Of a DNA stretch of 34,886 nt, positions 8,723 to 19,545 are shown piece after piece. The position numbers and the translations under genes were made by a program. The DNA is from Spirogloea muscicola (Eukaryota > Streptophyta > Zygnematophyceae > Spirogloeales > Spirogloeaceae), in assembly GCA_009602725.1 (NCBI GenBank), contig WELB01000001.1, positions 1,230,803 to 1,265,688 of the forward strand, written 5' to 3'. Numbering within the stretch: position 1 is the stretch's first letter; every line of letters starts with the position of its first letter. The notes beneath the pieces are model-generated. The model saw nothing but the letters and a program-made list of their open reading frames with translations. It ran no database searches and was not told where the DNA came from.

Positions 8723-10124
8723 ACTGCTGATAGACTGACAATGGTGACGTCGGGAGACTGACAGAAGCTCTTGACAGCATGGCCGCTTTTGCTGTCGTTT
8801 GTGGAGCGTCCTACGGTTGGGCCTCCACATGTGGGCAGTTGATAGTTGCAGCGTCACCTCTTGTGCAGCATGTAGCTGCACAAGCAGGCAAGAGGTCAAG
8901 GCGGATATGAAGTGCTCATGACAGGTGCTCCTCTACTTCCTCGGTGTCCCATTCAGCTCAGTCAGCAGTGCATATTCTCGGAGCTGAATCTGATGGCAGC
9001 AATTAGGCAGCAAGCGGTCAAGCTCCCTAGACCTGACCTTGCCTATCTCGGCTAGACATGCCCCACTTGCAATGCCCCACTTGCAGCATGTCTTGCAGAA
9101 GGATGTCTTGCAGATCTCATCAAGTCGTGAGGTTCTTTGTGAAAGCATGTACTGATAAAGCTCTCCTCACTTCATGTGAAGGAGCAAGCTAGAACAATGT
9201 AATGCAGGCGAATGTGGGCGACACTTCAAGGGGGGCCGCCCCACATGGACCCAAGAGGACCCACTTGTGAGCTATGCTGCAGTTGTCCTCAGAGGCTGCC
9301 AAATTGATCTAGCTAAAGGCGGGAGACAACAAAAGAGAGGAGGGATGGAAGTTGCAAGCAGCAGTTGCAGCAGCAGCTAGATCAATCATTGACTGGACCT
9401 AGTCAGGCTGGAGCAATGTTGAGCGTGATGGGCGAGGAGCCCTAAGGGCATCCTTCTGCTCCAAGCAGGCCCCTAAAGGCCTGCACCACGTGCCGCCCTG
9501 CCTTCAAGTTACCTTGTACTGACGTACAGGAGCTCCACTGAGTAAGAATAAATGGTAAGGTTGTATGCTACAGCAACTGTATCTTGGTATCACAGTAGCT
9601 CATCTGAGATTGTGAGCACCAATAGCACAGTCGCAACCCCTCCATGTTGATTGTAGCAATTGTATTGCTCAGTGGTCGCTCGGACACCGACGTAAGTGCG
9701 CCCATACTCTCTTGAGGTCTTCTGACAGCCTGACTGGACAAATGGCGTCTTGGCAATGCTGGGCGTCAGGCTTCATTGGCAGTGCTGTGCTGCAAATATT
9801 GGAAAGCGGTTGATGGCGGTGTTGTCACATAGCAGTGATTTCAGAAGACCAGTGCCGCTGGCAGGCACAGCTTCAGAGAGAGGCGCCGCTCAAGCGTGCC
9901 AAATGATCTTGGGAAATCAACGATATGCGCGCCAGAAGTCTGCTGAAGTCATAGCGAGCTTCCTGTGGATCTTATCCGAGGTTTGCCGGATCCAGTCTCG
10001 GCTGGCAACCACCGCCGGTCCTCGCTCATGTGCAGCCCATTGGCTCTGGTATGACTGCTTGGCACTGGCCCGTAGAGCAACATAGTCGTCTGTGAGCAGA
10101 CTCAAAGTTGTGTGACTTCTGCGG
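8723..10124. other. no recognised gene; 3' flank of the minus-strand bHLH gene
   Basis: Short open stretches on both strands but nothing identified. Around 9061-9120 there are small direct repeats (GCCCCACTTGCA twice, TGTCTTGCAG twice). Minus-strand sequence 9917-10080 is coding-like and could extend the bHLH protein if the donor near 10147 (CTCG|GTGGGG) and the acceptor near 10079 were used. The simpler model stops at 10125. Confidence 0.35.
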
Positions 10125-13100
10125 TCACTGGCTGCTGTCGTCCCCACCGAGGTTGCTGTTCTGATACTCGTCAGAGATGTCCATGAGGCCATCCAGCGGC
10201 CCTCCCTCCACAGTGGCAGGCACAACCTCTGACAAGTATACCAGGCACAGCCCCCGGCTGCGAAGCTCCTTGGCGTTGGACCATGCACAGGGCACTGATG
10301 AAGAGCTTGGCTCATCTGCTGCTGCTGTCATTTCCTGCAAGAGCGATGCGCATGGGCCGTGGGCTTGAGTCCCTCATCTGCGCTTGCATGTGCGTGTACA
10401 GGCGCAACAAGTCACACATGCAGCCATGAGATCTAGACCCCAGCAGTGAGCCTCTAAGCAATGGACCCTTCTGCTCTTTGCTACAGAAACATCTATCGTC
10501 TCATAGAACCTAGCTCACTGCACTGCTGGCATGCCGACATCGAAGCGAATACGCTGACGCTTTCATAAAGCTTTCCTCACCGCAATCCTTCTCAGCAGAT
10601 AGTTCACGTAAAACATAGCTTCCTGCAGCATGAGCTCTGTGGTCATGGCAATGCCTCCAGGCACCAGACTCTGCAACGCACGCATGCGGGCATTGATGCG
10701 CTCTCTCCTGGCACGGGCTGCCATCGCTTGTGGCTCGAGACACTGGCCGCGCCGCTGAGAGAGGAGCGAGGCAGAAGGTCCATCGCCTGAAGCGGACACC
10801 TGGACATACATGAGCAGTAAGTGTCACTGGTTGCTTGCTCTCTTATCAGCTCAATTCACCTAAGCACGGGCTGGCTGATTGCCCTGGATGTAAGAGCAAT
10901 CATGTGCTTATTGTTTGGAGACTCTGACCGACCAATATGTGGTTTAATCTGACTTCAGAAGGCGTCGTTCCAACCTTTAGAGCCAGGCTTGCCAGGAACT
11001 CGTCCTTGAGCTTCTCCTCGGCACTGCGGGCCAGTTCTTTGACGGCCTGCGAAGGTTCCCAAGCGGCCTTCTTGCGCGCTGCCATGACCTTCTGGTCCTC
11101 TGCTGGCCTCTCTCGTTTGGAAGGGGGGCTTGCCACCAGATAGGATTGACCGGAAGAGGCGGAGGGAGTGGCAGACATTGTTGCCGAGGCCTGCCTGGCT
11201 AGAGGTGGGGTTGCAAATGCGGTCCTTGCCAGCAGCTGCTGCAGAGGTGGCGGAGTAGCCTCAACTTGCAGCATGTTGGACTTTGATCGTTGGACTTCCT
11301 GATCAAACAAGCACACGGCACAGCAATCAGAAGAAGGTAACGAAGAGAAGGACCTGGATTGATGCATAAGCACATCACGAGCAAAAGGTGACAAGCGGAA
11401 CAATGACACTCGGTTGAGAGATTATTCTAAGAAGGTACGCAAGGCTGGCAAAGACAATCAGCAGACGCTGCTGTCTCAAGTCTAGCAACTGCCCGTGCCA
11501 TATGGAACCTGTGTTGCACAAGAGTACCGGCTCCAGCCTGCAGCCTGCAGACACACAGTCATTGGTTCTTCACAGTCACTGTTTAACAATTCGAGTGTGT
11601 GATAGCTCCACTGCTTGCTTCTGTCACGCCTCACCTTGGCTGAATCTGAAGTTTGCGGGACAGGCAGCTGCACATCTCTGGCCCAAGAGGCAGAAGTGGT
11701 GCTGAAGTTGTTGGATGCGCAGGTCCCACCACCCTCTGCACGGACAGCCATGGTTTGCCATACTCGGAAGACTTCATATGCCCAATCAACTTTGTGGTAT
11801 CAAGCTGAATTGCTTGCCGCATGTTGATTTGCAAGGTATGACATAGACCTGGTGAAGCAAAAGTAGACATATCCTCCCTCCTCTTTACCACACATGTAAG
11901 CACATCTCTCTACACCTTGCTCTCTCCCATCCCTCCATCCTCTGCCCCATCTCCCCACGTGTCTAAGCCTCTAAGTTTCCCCCTTTTCTAGGGGGAGTCT
12001 TTCTAATCTCATATCCCACACGTCTCGCAGTCTCGCTCTCGCTCTCTCTCGATCTCACTGTCACGCACAACCTTTCACTGGTCGATCTGATGAAATCTAC
12101 ACCCTATAAACACCATCGAGTAGACATCATTCTCACACTTGATGAGGATAGGCAAGGAGGGTCTGACCCACCAGTCGTGGCCTGGTTGTTCAAGTCGCTC
12201 AGCATAAGCTGGAGGCCTGCTGACATGGTCCTGCTGTGATAGTCATCCTGGTCAAGACCTCTGGCATCTGCAAGATTGACAGGGGAGTGTCTTCAGTGAG
12301 GATGCCTGAGAGCACATGCACCCATCTGGGCATGGGAGCGGATGCGAATCATGCCATGTTCCATAGGAAAGACATACACCCAGCGATAGAGAATAACAAA
12401 ATTTCTTGAGAATCACAGCAACCTTCTTCATACTGAGCAGTCAAATTGATGCCAACAATACATGACCAGATGTACCACCAAAGCAACCCTCGGCAGGGAT
12501 GGCACCTCTAAGGTATTTGTCCAGGAAGAACGGCTGAGTCGCTTGAAGCTCATGGCTCAGCAGATCCGCAACCCCAGAGCCTGCAGCAGGCTGATCTAGG
12601 TCCATGATGCCAAAGCTTGAGCCTGCCTCCTGTTTGCCTGAAGCAGACCAAGAGCAAGCATGCATGCCGTGGAGAAAGCTGAGGACCAGGCCCTTTCAGA
12701 TTCTCCGAGCAAACAAGCAGCAGTACAGTGAAGTCATTCCAGGCCTGTGTTGCAGCTGAAGACATATGACAGTGAGCCGCATTTGTTTGAATACACAGCA
12801 CTATTCTATTGGTCGGGAGCCGATAGCTCATCCTGCCCACATCTTAAGATAACCTCTCGTCAGAATTTGTTCGCATACAGCAGCAGCATCGATGCCCTTG
12901 TCAGACTCACAGGCACTAATGGATTGCTTTGGGCAGTCTACTTCTTAGAAGGGCAGTTGCGGAACCAACCACTGTTGATGGCGTCGAGGTTCTGGACGGG
13001 GCGCCCAGCAGCCTGGTCCACGGCCCTTGCCTACTCGGATGGATGTTGCATGGAGCATTGAGGAGACAAGGTTCCAATGCATAGGCAATGATTCTTGCAG

Positions 13101-14847
13101 GAGTACAAGATGCATCGACCAGAGGAGACTCCAGGTGTTATGCCATACTCATCCAAGCCTGGGACTGGACTTAGGCAAATGTGGAGTGTGAGTGTTGGCT
13201 TCTTACGTTGATGGGTGCAGCCGAGGCAAACGTCACAGTAGGAGGGTGTGCAGTGTCCAGCCATGGGGTCGTCAATGCCAGCGGACTGTGGAGGCCAAGT
13301 CAGATTGTCAGCCCTCCGTGATCAATACTGAGCTGAAATTTCAGATATCTTCAGTAAGTTAGGGACAAAATGACCGACTTGATAGTAAATCACGAGGCTC
13401 TCTGAAGCTTGTGCAAGGTCTGCCGCTTTTGGTGGGATGCCAGGTAGGCGGCTGACAGACCTCTGAAGCCTCATGGACGCCACGGAGGACCCGTCGCCAG
13501 GAGGAGCACCAGGCTGCACCTCAAGGGCGGGGACTGGGCCCCCGTCTCTGCTGCTGCTGGAAAAACCGAGGCACGCGAGGCTGTCGGGTCAACTTGGAGC
13601 GGCAGCACTGGGGATCTGTTGTCACAGTGCCCCATTGCCGACTATGCTGCTGTCAACAGCAAGTTGCTTCCCATCTCTTCCTGCCAATGCCATCAAGTTC
13701 TTGCCCACACTTGGTGGCATTGGCACAAGGACGCCTGCTGACTAGCAGCAGCGGGATGGTTACCAGGTGGCGGGCGCTGCGAGCATTGGCCCGCTGCGGC
13801 TGCTTCCTCCGGGCTCAGCGACGAGCGGAGTCGTAGAGAGAGGCGGCATAGCCGGACCGCCAAACATCGCCTGAAGCTCCGGCACGCCTAGCAGCACGCT
13901 GACTGGCAGTCCGGCGTCCACGGAGCTCAGCATTCCTGGGCGCACCGCTCACGCGCAAGATCGCGCGTGGTCAGGACCACTGTACGGTCATGACACTGTG
14001 TGCAGCAGACTGCCGATCCGTTTGTTACAATCGCTGTCATCGACGCAGCCAGCGGCCCTGATGATGGCCTGGTCTTGGCGGAGCCACGCACCAGAGAGGC
14101 TGTTGGTGCGGTGCATCTCCATGGCCAGCATGATGGAGAGCTCCTCGTAAGACAGCCCCTCGAGGCCCGTGAGCGTGGGCAAGCTGCCGCCACCGGCCAT
14201 GACCGCCGGTACCTGCTGCGGTGGCAACGGCGGAGTGGACGCTCCCAGCATCTGCAGCCTCGCCAGCAGCGCGGCCTGCGCCTGCGGGGAGCTGGCGGCC
14301 AGCTACTCTCGCGGAGCACGCCATCGTCCAAGGAGGCGGTGTCACTGCCAGGATCGACACGATGTCCTGCGAAGACTGATCTTGCAGACAAGACTGCCGG
14401 CGTCGAGCACCACTGGGCTGCGGTTGCGACGCCGGCGAGGAGGGCCGGCATGGCACGGCGAGTCACCTGCTGCCGTATGGCCTGCGTCTGGTGCTGCGCA
14501 AAGGCCTGCTGCGCCGCGGCGTGCTGGTGCAGGCCCTCCAGCCCCTGCACCGCTTGCTGCTGCTGCTGCTGCGGCGGCTGCTGCAGCTGCAGCAGCAGCA
14601 GTGGCGACGGCAGCAGCGCGACAGCCGCAGGGCCCTGATGAAGCAGCGGCTGCTGGTCGCCGCCGGCGAGCGAGGAGGAGGCCTGCGCGACGGCGCGCGC
14701 CAGCAGCAGGCCCGGGAGCGTCTGCAGGAGCGCCGTGGACTCCGTCGCGCCGAGGCTCGTGTCGCCGCCCCATGGCCTGCTCGCAGGCGCGGCTCCACAG
14801 TGAGCACAGGCGCCGCTAGAGCGGGCTCTTGCTCGTCGCAGTGCCAT
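10125..14847 (-). CDS. plant bHLH transcription factor, ten exons
   Basis: Exons on minus, in order: 14847-14467, 14302-14092, 13935-13764, 13556-13394, 13030-12973, 12637-12467, 11789-11635, 11298-10975, 10799-10581 and 10334-10125. All phases match, giving about 687 aa. The start at 14847 is a guess; 14901 or an exon lost in the N gap is possible. The N-terminal exon is rich in Gln (a run of six) and Leu. The bHLH lies in exon 9, about residues 566-618: EPQAMAARARRERINARM, then RALQSLVPGG and AMFYVNYLLRRIA. The R-R-E-R and the L-Q-x-L-V-P helix are conserved. The basic region has Gln and Ala where E-box-contacting bHLHs have His and Glu, as in RSL/HEC-type factors. The last exon reads KELRSRGLCLVYLSEVV, similar to the conserved C-terminal segment of LRL/UNE12 (subfamily XI) proteins. 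I infer a nuclear transcription factor of the XI or VIII group. The bHLH exon is firm, the distal exons less so. Confidence 0.72.
11880..12065. other. pyrimidine-rich tract inside a bHLH intron
   Basis: A long CT-rich stretch on plus, including CTCGCTCTCGCTCTCTCTCG near 12032, within the 677-base intron between bHLH exons 6 and 7. On the transcribed strand it is purine-rich. It may be simple-sequence drift. No gene is seen in it. Confidence 0.5.
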
Positions 14848-14849
14848 CG

Positions 14850-15119
14850 TCCAAGGAGCGCTGATCAGCGTGCGCTCGGCTGCCAGCCGGGCAGCGCGCA
14901 TGGGAGGCGGCGATCGGAGGCGGCGCTGGAGGAGCGCTCACATGTACGCGGCGTCGGACGGCGCAGGCAGGTGGAGGCCGTCGCCGCCGTCGGCGCCCGC
15001 CAGGCTCTCGGCAGCGTGGGCCTGCACCTGGCCGCCGAGCGCGCCGAGACGAGCGCGCTCGTCAGGGCCTCCGAGGCGCTCCAGCGGTGGGACCGGCCGC
15101 CGGCTCCCGTCGGGAGCGG
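14850..15119. other. GC-rich flank of the gap, no gene assigned
   Basis: All frames are open because of high GC, so open frames carry little weight. A plus frame here (LHLAAERAETSALVRASEAL) and a minus frame both look partly coding. It may be bHLH promoter/5' sequence or retroelement sequence, and the adjoining gap prevents a decision. Confidence 0.3.
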
Positions 15120-15464
15120 NNNNNNNNNNNNNNNNNNNNNNNNNNNNNNNNNNNNNNNNNNNNNNNNNNNNNNNNNNNNNNNNNNNNNNNNNNNNNNNNN
15201 NNNNNNNNNNNNNNNNNNNNNNNNNNNNNNNNNNNNNNNNNNNNNNNNNNNNNNNNNNNNNNNNNNNNNNNNNNNNNNNNNNNNNNNNNNNNNNNNNNNN
15301 NNNNNNNNNNNNNNNNNNNNNNNNNNNNNNNNNNNNNNNNNNNNNNNNNNNNNNNNNNNNNNNNNNNNNNNNNNNNNNNNNNNNNNNNNNNNNNNNNNNN
15401 NNNNNNNNNNNNNNNNNNNNNNNNNNNNNNNNNNNNNNNNNNNNNNNNNNNNNNNNNNNNNNNN
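15120..15464. other. assembly gap (N)
   Basis: 345 consecutive N. Frames drawn across it are meaningless. The bHLH 5' end or the boundary of the repeat island may be hidden in it. Confidence 0.99.
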
Positions 15465-16752
15465 GGGGCGGCTTTCAGAAAAAGGCGGGCCCCGCACCCC
15501 CCCGGGCCAGGCCGGGCAGTGCCGCCCGCCGGCCACGTGGCGGCGCGCGGGGCCGCGTGGGCCCAGGCGGGGGTGGGGGCAAATTAAGGGCGCCCAGCCC
15601 GCGCCGCTGCTGTTGGCTCCTGGCAGCAGCGGAGCCAGGGGGCGGACCGCCACCTGCCGCCCTCGCAGGGCGGGGGCCTTCCCGGGGTGTCCGGGCGGTG
15701 GGGCCCGTACCTCCCCCCCCGCGCGCTCCAGCCGCGGCCCTGCATTCGTGGGCGCCGCCGGGCGGGGGCGGGGGAGAGATGGAGTCTGAACGAGAAGGGT
15801 GGTGAGGGGGCCTGTTTCCTGAAGGAGCGCGAGAGAAACCATTTCAATCCCTTTTCTTGGCTTGTTGATCACAGCCATCGCTACCTTTTGGAAGACTAGC
15901 CCTCTCCAACAAAGGGAGAGGGGAGGCGAACGGGGCGAGGGCTGTGAAAAGCGAGCCCGAAAGAAGAAAGTGCTCGCCCATTGAGGATAGGGCCTGGAAC
16001 AGCCGAAAGGTCCGAAGGGGCCAAAAGGCGGGGGAGAGAGGGGAAGAGAAGGATAGGTGGGCAGTGGGCGCAAGAGGAAGAGGGAGGAATTGGAGTGTGT
16101 ATTAAGAGATGGGGCCAAGTACACAAGGCAAGCACATTGAGGGAGGGAGAGAAGGAGAGTGTTGGGGACAGAGGGAGATAATGAGAGGGAAAGGGGTGGT
16201 GGAGGGGCGGCGCCGGCCCCCGTTGCGGGTCCCCCAAAACGGGCCCCGCCAGGAGGCCCTCGAAGCCCGGAGGGCGTGGGAGCGTGCGGGAGAGGGTGGG
16301 GCTGGGTGGGCCCAGCAGGCAAGGGGGGTGCCGCGGAGCATGAAGCTGCCATCCCACTGGCCGCGGGGCAGTGGCGTGCCTCACGCGAGGGTGGCGACGG
16401 CCGCCCTCGCCTTTTCGGGCCCTGCTCACCACGAGCGGGGCGGGGGCCTTCCAGGGCGAGCACATTCTTACACGGCTCCAGGAGACGAGCCGTGTAACAT
16501 GCCGGGGAGACGTCTGTGGCGAGCGCCACGACGGGAAGCGGCTGAGACACGGAGGTCTTGGGCTGACACCCGCAAGGCTGTCGCCAGCCAGCGGCAGTCG
16601 GTCCGGCCCGCAGGTGGGCGGGCGAGGTCAACCATGGCCTCGGTCGTCAGGGGCTGAACCGCCCACCGCCGCTTCGGGCACGTGATCGGCTCTGATCGCG
16701 GACACGAGGTTGCCATGGGGCACGCAGCGAAGGCGGAGGAGCTACAGGAGGG
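15465..16752. other. GC-rich repeat-island DNA, no gene
   Basis: GC-rich DNA with GCCACGTGGC at 15532-15541, then hairpin arms near 15858 (plus), 15932 and 15990 (reversed). Purine-rich, GGGAGAG-like sequence follows to about 16200. No frame shows family resemblance, and minus frames here are proline-rich by composition only. Confidence 0.4.
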
Positions 16753-16894
16753 GGAGAGAAGGCGCGCGGGGCGCATGAATTGAAAGGGAGGCCAATTCAA
16801 GCCAATACATTGTTCAGGCAGAGTCGAGTGCAGACTAAACAATGCTACATAACATGGAGACCTAATCTAAGGTACCTAAGATGACATTAGTACC
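16753..16894. repeat. 140-bp interspersed repeat, full-length reference copy
   Basis: It begins GGGAGAGAAGGCGCGCGGGG and ends near GGTACCTAAGATGACATTAG TACC. It contains the inverted repeat TGAATTG/CAATTCA around a 10-base spacer. Other copies: 18522-18659, 23719-23862, 5383-5472 and 4250-4322, with decayed ones at 3335-3405 and 18870-18920. There is no long reading frame and no RNA polymerase III promoter boxes that I can see. It is short and non-coding, so non-autonomous if mobile. Confidence 0.85.
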
Positions 16895-17840
16895 AAAGGG
16901 GAAGCAGCGCGCGGGCGGGCGGAAGTAGCTCTTGCGCGGGGTGCAGCGGGCGGGTGAGAGACACGGCACTCGTGTAGAGACAAGGAGAAGGCGCTCTTGC
17001 CAATGAGGCGCTGGCAATTACTCCGTCAGGGAGGCCCGCGGACCTCGCCACAGGCGGAGGCTCCGCATTGTGTGCTTCCAATTCCGGGGCGGATCGGGCC
17101 CTCCAAGAGACCATGAGCTGCATATGACCCCAGAAATAGCGCAGACGGGAAGTATTCTTAAGAGAACGTAGCTGTGAATGAATAGCCAGGAAGTGATTTC
17201 ATGAAGATAAGTGATCTTGAGCGATGGCTGTGGAGTGCAGGCTCAAAATGATGGAGAATGTGTCTTAGAGGAAGCCTTGAAAGGACACACTACTTCCAGC
17301 AAGACGACTGGCTGTCACAGCCACTCGGTAACCCCTGCTCAACGAGTGCAACTTATGATTCAGTAGCTGCAGGGTTGAAGTTCCCCCAGAGGAGGAGTAA
17401 GAGATCGGAGAGAAGAGGGCAGGTTGGTGACTCCACCAGAGGGGTCAGAAGTGAATTGCCATTGAGGACGCGGCTGCACATTCTCCTGGGATCATCGACC
17501 GAACAGACAAGAGCGGAGGCAGGCCAGAGGTTACGGATGTTCCGACCCGAAGCGCCGTGGATGTGTGGAGAAGAAGCTCTTAAAGGCGGCAATGCCATTG
17601 TCAGGCCAATCCCACGAGATTGGACAAGGCAAGGTGGGAGGGAAAGTCCGTTCCAGGAGAAAAGAAGAAAGGGCTCGCCCATTGAGGATATGGGCTGGAA
17701 CAGCCAGCCCAAAAAAGAATGAACAAAGTACAAGAAGGGGGCTAGGCGAGAAAGGGGCTCCTCCAAAGGGGGCGATGGCTGTGTGACACCCAGTAGCCAC
17801 TTGAGTCGCTGGGTGCTTTAGCGCTTTTCTGGCCCCTTCG
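16895..17840. other. repeat-island DNA with reversed hairpin arms, no gene
   Basis: Degenerate reversed arms occur near 17170, 17229 and 17690 (GGGCTGGAACAGCCAGCCC, a 7-bp perfect stem), and near 17775. The stretch 17668-17715 is almost the same as 33003-33055 and 15970-16000 (GCTCGCCCATTGAGGATA, then GGGCTGG). No gene was recognised. Confidence 0.5.
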
Positions 17841-17854
17841 GACTATGCTCATTC

Positions 17855-18050
17855 TTACTCCTGGGCTGGCCAAACATAGCCCTCTACTGGAAGAGTCTTC
17901 CTTCTTTGTGACTAAACGAGTCTTCTCCCTGTGATAGAAGAACTACTTCCAGTAGAGGGCGATGGCTGAGATTTTCTGTGGTTCTCTCCGTGCAAGAAGA
18001 ATTGACTCTACAAGTAGAGGGGCGATGGCCGTAATTCTCTGTGATTCATT
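17855..18050. repeat. foldback repeat with matching inverted arms
   Basis: The plus arm at 17863 reads GGGCTGGCCAAACATAGCCC, then TCTACTGGAAG. About 85 bp on, the reversed arm reads CTTCCAGTAGAGGGCGATGG followed by CTG; a second, decayed reversed arm follows near 18020. The arms are complementary over CTACTGGAAG and its neighbours. Confidence 0.7.
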
Positions 18051-18086
18051 TGTGAAAGGCCATCCGAGGGGCGCCGCAGGGACCAG

Positions 18087-18385
18087 ACGTCACCACCAGG
18101 CACCGGGACCGGCCACATGAGGCCCCCCCCCCCCGCGCCGTGACGTCAGCTCCAATAGCCCCCAGGCCTGCTTGTGCCGCCACGTGGCAATGGGGCCCCT
18201 CGCCGCGGCCCGCCGCGGGCGGAAGCCCGGGCCCACCCCCGACGTCCGGACACGTGACGGCGGGTGCCGCACGCGGGGGAGGACGGCGCCGTCCCGCCGC
18301 GCGCCACGTGGCCCGCGGCGACGTCGGAGCCCGGGCCCAGCGCGGGGGCCTGCCGCGGCGGGACGTCGCACGTGACCGCGCACGT
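18087..18385. promoter_or_regulatory. ACGT-core cluster in GC-rich DNA
   Basis: Ten ACGT cores start at 18087, 18143, 18182, 18242, 18252, 18306, 18321, 18363, 18370 and 18382. They include TGACGTCA (18141-18148), GCCACGTGGC (18179-18188 and 18303-18312) and CACGTGAC twice. ACGT cores are contact sites of plant bZIP and some bHLH factors (G-box, C-box, ABRE). The density is far above chance even for this base composition. No gene start was found beside it, so its role is inferred from motifs only. Confidence 0.5.
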
Positions 18386-18521
18386 CCCGCCAGGCCGTAC
18401 GGGAGCTGTACGAAGCCGCCCCCCTCGGTCCTTCCGCCGGCCCGCCTGGGAGCGCCCCCTGGTCTGCTGGAAGCCCCTGAGCAGCGACAGCATGTCGGGC
18501 CCTGCTCATTTGCTCTGACAG

Positions 18522-18659
18522 GGGAGAGGAGGCGCGCGGGGCGCATGAATTGAGAGGGAGGCCAATTCCAGCCAATAAGTTGTTCAGGCAGAGTCGACTG
18601 CAGACTAAACAAGGCTACATAATACGGAGACCTAATCTAAGGTACCGGGTAATCTAAGG
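18522..18659. repeat. 140-bp interspersed repeat copy
   Basis: Matches 16753-16894 from GGAGAGGAGGCGCGCGGGGC through GACCTAATCTAAGGTACC, with small changes (AATTGAGAGGGAG, CCAATAAGTTG). Its 3' end differs, with a short duplication GGTAATCTAAGG. Confidence 0.85.
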
Positions 18660-18869
18660 GACAGGGGGGTTGACCCTCGCCTGTCCCCCGGATGGACCAA
18701 TCACCCGTCGCCGTACTCAGCCTGACCGAAAGTCTCGTCGTGATCCCGGCCCATGCGCCACTGGCTCAACGAAGATGGGCGTCGAAAACGGCGGCAGAAC
18801 GGCGGAAAGGAGATGGCCGCCGTTCCACAGCCAGATGAGGCAAACTCTGTCTGGGAGCAACGACTAGGA

Positions 18870-18920
18870 CTTGGCATGAAATGGAAGGGGAGCCAACTGA
18901 AGCCCACGTCGTTCTTGACA
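18870..18920. repeat. decayed copy of the 140-bp repeat core
   Basis: GGCATGAAATGGAAGGGGAG then CCAACTGAAGCCCACGTCG TTC follows the order of the core CATGAATTGAAAGGGAGGCC, CAATTCAAGCCAATACATTG TTC, with many substitutions. Confidence 0.5.
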
Positions 18921-18984
18921 AAAGCTAGTGCAACAGTGGCGCTACATGAACTGAAGCCCTATGCTAAGGTGAGAGTGAAGCGCA

Positions 18985-19545
18985 ATGGCTGAGGAAGAGA
19001 GAGGGAGGAGGCGGAAGGCCAGCCCAAGAAAGACGACAACGTCATCCGACCAGGTTGCGCTGTTTGCGCTGTCCAGCAGGAACACCTTCCGTTCTCTCTG
19101 TCGACCTTGTCCATCGGAGAGGCACCTGTACTTCCCACGAAGGCCGTGGAGGCAGGCGCTGCAGACGACTGATCACTTTCCAACAGGAAGGCAGCAGCTG
19201 TGGGACGCCAGCCGACAGTTGATGGACAAGGTCAAGGGGGAAGCCCCAACAGGAAAGCACAAACTCCTCATCACCAGAAGAGCCAGGACACGACTATGCA
19301 GCGTTGGCAGTGCAGCAGCACCTGCCTGGTGCTGCAAGCACATGCATGCTTTACTCACCTGTACTTGGTATGATGATGACCAAATGACGCCAGTCAGCAG
19401 CATCTACAAGCAAATGCTTGACCCAAGGGTCGAGGTTTGGTACTACAAAATAAACAAGCTTGTGTTACCAGGCCAATGCACTTCTTTCTTCACAAGCCAT
19501 TCTGGGAGGTACATATCCATTAGGGATCAGGTGTCAATATTTTGA
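18985..19545 (+). CDS. open frame of 186 codons, doubtful
   Basis: A frame from ATG at 18985 to TGA at 19543-19545. The first half overlaps decayed hairpin repeat arms (for example near 19190) and is Arg/Ser-rich. The second half has no recognised domain. With no family match or splice pattern, it is more likely a chance frame than a gene. Confidence 0.12.
   Translation: MAEEERGRRRKASPRKTTTSSDQVALFALSSRNTFRSLCRPCPSERHLYFPRRPWRQALQTTDHFPTGRQQLWDASRQLMDKVKGEAPTGKHKLLITRRARTRLCSVGSAAAPAWCCKHMHALLTCTWYDDDQMTPVSSIYKQMLDPRVEVWYYKINKLVLPGQCTSFFTSHSGRYISIRDQVSIF

Noticed and set aside
13927-14901. Single 324-codon exon on minus
   Set aside because: The frame fits the Gln-rich exon but becomes Arg/Pro-rich after 14460; a donor at 14465 and an acceptor at 14303 give a better protein.
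14865-16631. Frame of more than 500 codons on minus crossing the N gap
   Set aside because: About 115 codons are N, and the rest is GC-rich DNA open in all frames, including known repeats.
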